Origin: Coemansia sp. RSA 922
Lineage: Eukaryota > Kickxellomycota > Kickxellomycetes > Kickxellales > Kickxellaceae
Direction: 5' to 3'
Assembly (NCBI GenBank): GCA_027577415.1
Contig: JANBQS010000345.1
Location: 1-20,433, forward strand
DNA: 20,433 nt
Below the pieces are notes generated by a model that saw nothing but the letters and a program-made list of their open reading frames with translations, was not told the DNA's origin and did not search any database. Positions 14,369 to 20,433 of this stretch are shown here, piece by piece; positions within the stretch are counted from its first letter, which is position 1; each line of letters starts with the position of its first letter. A program made the position numbers and the translations under genes.

Positions 14369-15982
14369 ATGCTCGATACTTTACCGTCTCGTGCGTTAGA
14401 ACTTATTGTACAGTACTTGCGATCAGTGGACAACAACCAAGTAGACCCTTTAAATTTCTCACAAGTAAACCGACGGTTACGACAGTTTGGGCAACGACTA
14501 GTGTGGGAGTACTTTACAATAACGCGAGTAATAAAGTCACGCCATCGGACGTATTTCCCGTTTATCCTACCTTTTATCTCACGTTTACAAATCGCCAACG
14601 ACACGGAGCTCGATGACGGGCAGTGGTTGAGGGGGCTGGAGTTTTTGGAAAAAATGGATTGGACTCGTATACGAATGGTATCAGTGGAATTGGACGGATT
14701 TTCGGGTTCTGTTATAAGTCGTGATACTGTTGGGAGGATTATACGGTTCGCTCATGACCGTTTATCTGGCGTTAGAGAGCTTTGGGTTGCGTTGTCGAAT
14801 GATTTGGAAATGGTCGATATGATGCTAGCACGAAAACAGTACTTGCACGTAGACGAACTGCGAATAGTAGGTAAAGCCCTAACGAAACAAAATTTTGACT
14901 ATGTGGTTGTTATTCCTCCATATACGGGCCTGACCGCGATATCTTTGGACGGACAGTCAGCGACCATGACGACAGTGACCGAACTCGTGGGTCGATCTCA
15001 GAGTACCCTACGTGAGCTTAATATCGAAGAGTATACGGTTAGTTTGGCTACCGCGCTTTACTTGCATCCTGATAGTCCATGGGCTGAGTTTCCGCAACTC
15101 CGACAGCTAGCGATTTCTAACGAGGGGTCGACCGATTACTCTGAGGTCATGATTGATGGGAGGAGGCTGCCGGCAGTCGAGATGCTTTATTTCCGCGAGA
15201 CATTCTACCCTACTCACAGTAGCGGTTGTAACCCGGTATTTGACAGCAACTGCGTTAGACTGATGTACGGCGTGTGGTCGAAATTACGATTGCTCGTTGT
15301 CGATGCACTCTCCCGAGGCGATATAATGGTTATTGGTAGACAGGCGCCGCTGTTGGAAGTACTGAGGATTGGATTATTGGGCAGTGACGTAGAACTTTGC
15401 GGCTATGAGGAAGAGCCACCTGCGCCGGCTTTGGATTTGGCGGCTGTTTCGGTATTACTCCAGTCGTGTGGGCGACTACTTGACCTCAGTATAGAGACGC
15501 CGGAGGCGTATGAGGATTTTTACAATAACCACGAGGGCGCTGACCCACGACTGCCGTGGTTCGAGCGGCCGTTCGACACGCAGGCGGTAATAACAGGCAA
15601 TGGGAGCGTATTGCGGTCGCTGATGCTTAATGCATGGGCGCTGACGTTTGACCAAATGCTGGGGTTGTTTCAGTCGCTGCCCTGCTTGAATTCGTTCGAG
15701 GGCAACCTTAAATTCAACGCCAGTTATCCGGCGACACTGCGTATGAGGCATTTGTGTTTGGCTCATCTTAGTCTAGTGCATAGTACGCCGACGAGACATC
15801 GGAAGGTGTTTAAAAGTAATCTTTTGCGATTCGTGTCCATGCTTCCCGCGCTCCGATCACTGGAGCTATACGGGTCTGTTGATGTGCCTGGAATTGAAGC
15901 GGCAGTAGCACGTGTTGTACCTGGATGTTTAGCTGGATTCTACGCATTATCAGTATCGCCGCCACCGACTGTATTGAAATAG
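14369..15982 (+). CDS. F-box/LRR-like protein
   Basis: A 537-residue single-exon gene. The N-terminus is an F-box: LDTLPSRALELIVQYLRSVD, then FSQVNRRLRQFGQRLVWEYF (about residues 2-50). The remainder has irregular leucine-rich strands such as VRELWVALSND, VDELRIVGKAL, LTAISLDGQS, LRELNIEEY, LRQLAISNEG, LRLLVVDALS, LEVLRIGLLG and LRSLELYGS, spaced 25-40 residues, as in fungal F-box proteins. Expected role: substrate receptor of an SCF ubiquitin ligase through Skp1; the target is unknown. It is the second F-box gene in the window. Its stop is 48 bases from the convergent regulator gene. The ATG is preceded by a T-rich leader (CTCTTTACA). Confidence 0.82.
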   Translation: MLDTLPSRALELIVQYLRSVDNNQVDPLNFSQVNRRLRQFGQRLVWEYFTITRVIKSRHRTYFPFILPFISRLQIANDTELDDGQWLRGLEFLEKMDWTRIRMVSVELDGFSGSVISRDTVGRIIRFAHDRLSGVRELWVALSNDLEMVDMMLARKQYLHVDELRIVGKALTKQNFDYVVVIPPYTGLTAISLDGQSATMTTVTELVGRSQSTLRELNIEEYTVSLATALYLHPDSPWAEFPQLRQLAISNEGSTDYSEVMIDGRRLPAVEMLYFRETFYPTHSSGCNPVFDSNCVRLMYGVWSKLRLLVVDALSRGDIMVIGRQAPLLEVLRIGLLGSDVELCGYEEEPPAPALDLAAVSVLLQSCGRLLDLSIETPEAYEDFYNNHEGADPRLPWFERPFDTQAVITGNGSVLRSLMLNAWALTFDQMLGLFQSLPCLNSFEGNLKFNASYPATLRMRHLCLAHLSLVHSTPTRHRKVFKSNLLRFVSMLPALRSLELYGSVDVPGIEAAVARVVPGCLAGFYALSVSPPPTVLK

Positions 15983-16030
15983 AGTGTTATTATTATTATT
16001 ACATGTTTTTATTGATTCTTTTTTTCATTT

Positions 16031-18316
16031 TTATGATATGAGTGAGGCTATACGCATCCGCATGCTTTGAGGCATCACTGGCGTACTCATGACAGACGCA
16101 TAGACAACGGGCATAGTGTAAGCGCAGAACTGCCTGGGATCCATACGCATGGCCCTCATCAACAGCGTCAGCACATGAGTCTGCGGCCAGGGACTATTTG
16201 AAGTATTCCAAATAGGAATATTGCTGGCGGCCTGAGTGCTCAAAAGCCAAGTAGGCTCGACGTGGCGCTTGACAAGCGTGGCGAAAACGTACAGCGCCGC
16301 AGTCCAGTGCTTCAGGGCCAGCAAATGTCTGACGAGCGCAGCCAGTCTTTTCAAGGCGTCTGCTTGGGCAATGGGGTTGGCACTCTGAAAAATGCTCGTG
16401 CAGTGGATGTCGATGGCCTGCTCCAACACAAACACTATCCAAATGCCCATGCGCTCGGGCGGGAACCCCAAGCGCTGGACCGAGTCCAAGACATTTTGTA
16501 CTCCGCGAGCCGCGTCCAACGTCTCTGCCCGGCTCGCGTGCTCGGCAATGGCAGACGCCAGGGGATCTTCCTGCGAGCCGGCCATGTCCAGCGCCACGCG
16601 GTGGGCGCGGAGGCGGGTCATGTCGTACATGACAAAGACGACGGCCAGCCACGCGTCGGCAGCCGACATGCGCGACTCGTGGAAGAGGTGCGCGCCCACC
16701 GGCCGCGTGTCGGGCGTCGGCGGCAGCAGCGGCGTCGACGGCAGCGACTCGGCTCCCAGGTCCAGCAGCCACTCGGCGTCCAGCGCCAGCGGCTCGTGGT
16801 GCGGCACGCGCTGGGCCAGGCGCGCGATGCGGGCCATCTGCGCCGTCCACTCGGGCGGCCACGCGGCTCGCCACAGCCTGAGCCGGCGGTCCCAGGCGCG
16901 CAGGGCGGCCAAGTACGACGCGCGCGGCTCGCGGCCGGCGGCGGCCAGCACCCAGCGGTTGTGCATCTCGGCGCCCAGCAGCGCGCACTGCCACGTGGCG
17001 GCCGAGTATTCGCCGTGCGGCGCGTGGCGGCACTCGCTGCGCGCGGGGAACGCCACGGCGCCCAGCGCGCCGCCGGCCACGGGCTGCGCCGTGTAGTGGC
17101 ACATGTCGTGCGTGGGGAACGCGGGGAAGTCGGCGGCGGCCGGCAGCGGCGCGGCGCGGCCCAGCACCTGCGCGGCGGTGAACACGCGCACCCACGCGCT
17201 CCAGAAGCACGCCAGCACGTGCTCGCGCTCGACGTCGCACGCGCCGCGCGAGGGCGCCGCCCGCCACGGGCACGCCGCGCCGCGGAACTCGATGCGGCGC
17301 GCGGTAGATAAGGCATGCTCAGCAAACTCGCTCATGACTATGGGCCGCCCCGTCTGGTACCCGTACTCGCTCAGCAGCAGCAGCGCAAAGACCGCGCTGG
17401 TCGACGGCTCGACTCGCCCGCACTCCCACTCGCGCCGAGCCGCCGCGTAGCACGCCGCCTCCATCTCGGGCAGCCCGGCCGCGCCCTGCGTCAGGCTGGC
17501 CTCGCGCACGGCGATGGCCAGGTGCGCCAGCACGGCAAAGTCGCCGATGCGGCCGGCCTCGAGCGTGGCCCAGAACTGCCGCGTGCGCATTTTCATGCCC
17601 GAGTCGACGAACGACGTGCGCAGCATCGCCAGCAGCCGCTCGGCGCCCGCCAGCCCGTAGCGCTGCGCCACGCTGGCCAGCGCCGGTGGCACGCGGTGCT
17701 TGGGGTTGCCGGCGACCGCCGCGCTGTTGTGCGGGTCCAGCAGGCCGACGTTCGGCGCCAGGTCGGGCAGCGCGCAGTCGCCATTGGCTGCCGACGCCTG
17801 CCCGCCCACCAGCGCCCACATGCGCTGCAGAATGCCGTCGGGAAGCCCCTGCGTCAGGTCCGGCAGGTCACGTGTCTTGAGTATCTCCACAGGGTCCACC
17901 AGCCCCAGCGTCGGCGTCATCAGCGAGCTTATGCTCCGGCTCTCTGGCGAGATTGTCGTCTCCGCGCCCAGGAACAGCGACGACGCCGGCGACAGCTCGG
18001 GCATTTGGAACATAATCGCCGGCGTCGGCATTGCCGTGCTCAGCCCCGACAATGTCGCCGCCGCCTCAATTGCGCTCGTGCGCTTGCTGCCTGCCGGGTA
18101 CCGCTTTCGGAACCGCCCCGACTGCCGGTACTTGCATTCGGCTCGCTGTCCCGCGCAGCGCCCACACGACGGCTGGTCTCCGTCGCAGCGCTGCTTGCGC
18201 CGACGGCACCGCTCACACGACCGGAGTAACGGAATTCCGCGCCCGCCCGTTTTTCTAACTGAATTCGTTGTGGCTGTCCGCTTGATACTACCACCGCTTT
18301 GCTGTCCCTCCTCCAT
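16031..18316 (-). CDS. Zn2Cys6 fungal transcription factor
   Basis: A 761-residue regulator. The binuclear zinc cluster is near the N-terminus: Cys34-x2-Cys37-x6-Cys44-x6-Cys51-x2-Cys54-x6-Cys61, with the basic run RRRKQR between the second and third cysteine. A basic segment follows (RFRKRYPAGSKR). The middle part contains the fungal-specific homology region: FALLLLSEYGYQTGRPIVMSEF with ALSTARRIEF, then CFWSAWVRVFTAAQVLGR and a charged/aromatic tail (roughly 220-480). Such proteins sit in the nucleus, bind CGG triplets and often control metabolic genes. The target cannot be read here. The middle of the gene (about 16550-18100) is extremely GC-rich with near-uniform G/C third positions, which creates long spurious open frames on both strands. 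The 3' 450 bases are close to average composition. Confidence 0.92.
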   Translation of the reverse strand: MEEGQQSGGSIKRTATTNSVRKTGGRGIPLLRSCERCRRRKQRCDGDQPSCGRCAGQRAECKYRQSGRFRKRYPAGSKRTSAIEAAATLSGLSTAMPTPAIMFQMPELSPASSLFLGAETTISPESRSISSLMTPTLGLVDPVEILKTRDLPDLTQGLPDGILQRMWALVGGQASAANGDCALPDLAPNVGLLDPHNSAAVAGNPKHRVPPALASVAQRYGLAGAERLLAMLRTSFVDSGMKMRTRQFWATLEAGRIGDFAVLAHLAIAVREASLTQGAAGLPEMEAACYAAARREWECGRVEPSTSAVFALLLLSEYGYQTGRPIVMSEFAEHALSTARRIEFRGAACPWRAAPSRGACDVEREHVLACFWSAWVRVFTAAQVLGRAAPLPAAADFPAFPTHDMCHYTAQPVAGGALGAVAFPARSECRHAPHGEYSAATWQCALLGAEMHNRWVLAAAGREPRASYLAALRAWDRRLRLWRAAWPPEWTAQMARIARLAQRVPHHEPLALDAEWLLDLGAESLPSTPLLPPTPDTRPVGAHLFHESRMSAADAWLAVVFVMYDMTRLRAHRVALDMAGSQEDPLASAIAEHASRAETLDAARGVQNVLDSVQRLGFPPERMGIWIVFVLEQAIDIHCTSIFQSANPIAQADALKRLAALVRHLLALKHWTAALYVFATLVKRHVEPTWLLSTQAASNIPIWNTSNSPWPQTHVLTLLMRAMRMDPRQFCAYTMPVVYASVMSTPVMPQSMRMRIASLIS

Positions 18317-18715
18317 GTGTACAGATAGATTAGTATAGAAATTGAAAAAGAAAAAAAAGAAAAAAAGAATAAAGAAAGCGTTCGGAATTCAGATAAAAAG
18401 AAAAAATAGGGAGCAAACCTATTGAACAAACAAAATAAATAATAATAGCCAAATCCGATTACAGCGTTACACAAGCACAAAAAATTACTGACACAGGGAT
18501 ATACTCCGATAAAAAGGCAAATTTTTTTAATTTTTAATATACCTGTTACTACATGCTCTTAAATCACTGCACTATTGCTTGAAATTCCACACTTTAGTAT
18601 GATGCTATTGATATTATAATAGTAAGAGGTGCTGCTTTCCGTCACATTGTCACAAAGCACAAAAAAATTATTATTATTTCCCTAAAATCCTGTTACTCAC
18701 AGCCCAATGACCTGA
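18317..18715. promoter_or_regulatory. Upstream region of the Zn2Cys6 gene
   Basis: 399 AT-rich bases between the regulator start and the 3' end of the next minus-strand gene. On the plus strand it has A-rich purine tracts (18340-18430), that is, a T/C-rich leader for the regulator, and TTTTTTTAATTTTTAATATA near 18524-18542. No coding sequence is supported. Confidence 0.5.
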
Positions 18716-19120
18716 TCATTCAATTTCAGGACATGAGCACTTTGCCATACCACAACAAATATTATCTATTTCAAGTACAACATCATTAATTAGATCACAT
18801 ATTGGGATATTGTTATGTTTAACAACAAATTCATTAAACGCTTTATTGAACTCATTTGAGCCTTTGACCACTAAAATTCGGAATGCAGCAATACCTGTCA
18901 AACCCTTTTCTATATTATTCTTCAAATGTGAATCAACCAGTTTAGCATTCAGAGTTTCACCAGTGCTACTATAAATGCCAAAAGATTCCTTGTCATTAGG
19001 CTTCCTAACACAATTCTCTACACCCTGATCTGTGTGTTCTATCAAGTAGAGAACTTCCTCCTTGATGACTTTATTTCTCTGTCTAACACAGTAGTGGATT
19101 TCGCTAGTATAAGTGTCCAT
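18716..19120 (-). CDS. AT-rich orphan small protein, 134 residues
   Basis: A complete minus-strand frame from the ATG at 19120 to a TGA at 18716. It begins MDTYTSEIHYCVRQRNKV and has VIKEEVLYLIEHTD, a mid-region GIAAFRILVVKGSNEFNKAF with helix-strand character, and a cysteine-rich tail (IDNICCGMAKCSCPEIE) with four of the seven cysteines. No signal peptide or membrane helix. I do not recognise the family. Like the orphans at 13.0-14.0 kb it is short, AT-rich and on the minus strand, but I see no obvious sequence match to them. The cysteine tail could bind metal or be palmitoylated; this is speculation. Confidence 0.55.
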   Translation of the reverse strand: MDTYTSEIHYCVRQRNKVIKEEVLYLIEHTDQGVENCVRKPNDKESFGIYSSTGETLNAKLVDSHLKNNIEKGLTGIAAFRILVVKGSNEFNKAFNEFVVKHNNIPICDLINDVVLEIDNICCGMAKCSCPEIE

Positions 19121-19364
19121 TGTATAGTGTTTAAGATGAGTAGTGATAGAATAAAATAGTATTGAGAATGCTCAACAAAAAAGTATTTTCAAAAAAAGAG
19201 TGGGAGGCCATGCTTTCTTAAATACAAAAGTGCAAGAGAAATGGAGGCCATCCCACTTTTCTCCTCTCAAAAGAATAAATTTTTTTTACCCAATTGCCCC
19301 CAATCCCTTGAAAAAAGGGGGGGTGTTCTTTGTTTGGTGTGTTTGGCTCTGTTTCTACACCTCC

Positions 19365-19490
19365 TCCAACTGGCAACTGGAAAAGCAAAAAGGAAAAAAC
19401 AATTATCAATTATTCTTTGACACAAAGAAAAAGCAATAAAGCAGCCAAAGTGCCAATTGTCATTGAAGAAAGGAAACAGCTGACTGACCA
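19365..19490 (+). repeat. Direct repeat, copy 1
   Basis: It pairs with 19517-19640 at an offset of about 150 bases. Conserved blocks are TCCAACTG.CAACTGGAAAAG, CAAAGAAA.AGCAATAAAGC followed by AGCCA, and TTGAAGAAAG.AAACAGCTGA. The intervening parts diverge, so the copies are old. Not recognised as a known element. Confidence 0.75.
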
Positions 19491-19516
19491 ACACGTCATC
19501 CCCAACAGTTTTTCAC

Positions 19517-19640
19517 TCCAACTGACAACTGGAAAAGTGAAAGAAAAAGAACAGCCTTTGCTTTCCTTTAAGCCAAAGAAAGAGCAATAAAGCAGCCAGA
19601 GCAGCAACTTGTTTTGAAGAAAGAAAACAGCTGATTGCCA
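19517..19640 (+). repeat. Direct repeat, copy 2
   Basis: The second copy of 19365-19490, two bases shorter, ending CAGCTGATTGCCA against CAGCTGACTGACCA. Separated from copy 1 by 26 bases. Confidence 0.75.
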
Positions 19641-19812
19641 TGGGTTATTGTATTTCAACATAATAAAAACATTTTTATAGCTAAGATCTGCATTATGGCC
19701 ATTTGTCATTTTTCTGCTATAAAAGGCAAGAACAGATGGCTATTCCACTGTCTAGAATGTTCAGATAATAGAAGGAATATCAACTTATTTTTGCTCATAC
19801 TTTTTGCTGCTG

Positions 19813-19820
19813 CTATATAA
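19813..19820 (+). promoter_or_regulatory. TATA box of the small gene at 19881
   Basis: TATATAAA lies about 61 bases before the ATG, a spacing similar to the reductase gene at 1321. It supports the small frame downstream as a transcribed gene. Confidence 0.45.
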
Positions 19821-19880
19821 ATCCACTTGCTCAAATATACCACTAAGAATTATTACAATTTATACACTATCAATAAGCCA

Positions 19881-20272
19881 ATGGATCTGCCTCTAGGACT
19901 AGAATATCCTCAACAAATTCACTATGTGGGACTGAAGGGTGAAGATCTTACAGTTGAGGAGGGCCCTTGGGTAAATAGTCCAGCAGAAATGATGGCAGAG
20001 GATAGGAAACTAAAGGCACAAACTAGCAAAGAATCACGCATATGTGTTGCTGTTATTATGCAGAGTATAATTCCACTTGAGAGTGAATTGATGTTTATTG
20101 TTGTAAAGAGAAACCCAGCTATTGCCCAGAAACCAAACAACTTCCCCTAGTGAGGACCAATTATGGACTGATGAGCCATGACGACCCTGATTCAACTGGT
20201 TGTTTCCAACTAGTTTTCACTGGAGGACGCTGTGGCAATAACCCAACTGAAATAGTCGAGTCCTGCCCCTAA
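19881..20272 (+). pseudogene. Small orphan gene with apparent frameshift
   Basis: From the ATG at 19881 the frame encodes 89 residues (MDLPLGLEYPQQIHYVGLKG... ending KPNNFP) and stops at the TAG at 20148-20150. Immediately beyond, a different frame continues with normal-looking protein (LVRTNYGLMSHDDPDSTG, FQLVFTGGRCGNNPTEIV) to a TAA at 20270-20272. The two parts would be one protein of about 130 residues if the C4 run at 20144-20147 were one base longer, so either this copy is mutated, the read is short by one C, or an unrecognised splice joins them. GTGAGG at 20150 could be a 5' splice site but I find no good acceptor. No family recognised; no signal peptide. A TATA box is upstream. Confidence 0.45.
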
Positions 20273-20343
20273 CAAAAGTTAAGCCACCTAAGGTGGGCAA
20301 GGGATTGGGCAGACACCAGCAATGACCCTTAGCTCTAGAGCCA

Positions 20344-20361
20344 CTGTGGCTAAAGCCACAG
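20344..20361. repeat. Hairpin-forming inverted repeat
   Basis: CTGTGGCT-AA-AGCCACAG is an 8-base perfect stem around two A's, downstream of the frameshifted gene. It is followed by GGGG and has no T-run. It may be a chance structure or part of a repeat that continues past the window. Confidence 0.5.
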
Positions 20362-20433
20362 GGGGACATCTTAATACCTGAAATTACCAACCTTCTTTCT
20401 AAACGTGGCTGTGATTTCAGTAACTTGTGATTC

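Larger units (their letters stand above)
19121..19880. other. 760-base intergenic region with direct repeats
   Basis: It holds the minus-strand promoter of the 134-residue orphan, a direct GGAGGCCAT repeat (19203-19211, 19241-19249) lying within AGTGGGA...TCCCACT inverted arms (19199-19205, 19251-19257), a G-run hairpin near 19303-19322, and the 126-base direct repeat pair (19365-19490 and 19517-19640). A TATATAAA box precedes the plus-strand gene at 19881. Open frames across it start with non-ATG codons and read through the repeats, so I do not call genes. Confidence 0.55.

Noticed and set aside
16194..18229. Several long open frames on both strands over the Zn2Cys6 gene (up to 359 codons)
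   Set aside because: They have Arg/Ala/Pro-rich compositions typical of shadows of a GC-rich gene. The 761-residue frame has the complete zinc cluster and homology region.
19330..19590. 86-codon Lys-rich frame over the direct repeats
   Set aside because: It starts with TTG, not ATG, and the two repeat copies are not kept in a common frame with conserved protein sequence.
1..20433. tRNA, rRNA, CRISPR arrays, transposases or viral genes
   Set aside because: I looked for tRNA B-box-like motifs, arrays of spaced repeats, and transposase or reverse-transcriptase motifs, and found none that hold up.

Overview
This window looks like nuclear DNA of a compact, intron-poor fungus. The evidence is a fungal Zn2Cys6 regulator, a PPxY alpha-arrestin, a mitochondrial Etr1-type reductase, a cytochrome P450, F-box proteins, one short GT-AG intron with a CTAAT branch site, TATA-like boxes followed by pyrimidine-rich leaders, and intergenic gaps of only 13 to a few hundred bases. 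The gene style would suit an early-diverging lineage such as Kickxellales (Coemansia-like), but that placement is inference.

Left part (1-8063): a partial F-box gene runs off the left edge on the minus strand. It is head-to-head with an aldo/keto reductase (1321-2346). Two consecutive plus-strand genes follow whose C-terminal halves both resemble a divergent alpha-crystallin (Hsp20) domain. Next come a two-exon MFS transporter (4057-5474), a small secreted-protein gene on the minus strand (5494-5790), and a second, frameshifted copy of it (6229-6523). The two copies lie in a tandem duplication of about 550 bp per unit, offset by 728 bp. The duplicated unit begins inside the last codons of the transporter. 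The mitochondrial 2-enoyl thioester reductase follows (6954-8063).

Middle (8285-12503): an 853-residue alpha-arrestin with a G-x-P repeat tail and three PPxY motifs is convergent with a cytochrome P450, leaving 13 bases between the stop codons. The first half of the arrestin gene is strikingly GC-rich.

Right part (12504-20433): two short AT-rich minus-strand orphan genes (13005-13364 and 13704-14042), an F-box/LRR-like gene (14369-15982), and a convergent, very GC-rich Zn2Cys6 transcription factor (16031-18316). Beyond these are another AT-rich orphan (18716-19120), a 126-bp direct repeat pair, and a small plus-strand gene whose frame appears broken at a run of four C's near 20147.

Functionally this is mostly a mixture of housekeeping genes (mitochondrial fatty-acid synthesis, ubiquitin-dependent cargo control, chaperone-like genes) and accessory oxidoreductases, a transporter and a regulator. 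No core secondary-metabolite enzyme, rRNA, tRNA, CRISPR array or intact transposon was found. The least explained parts are the duplicated secreted-protein locus, the AT-rich orphan genes, and the sharp compositional changes inside genes.
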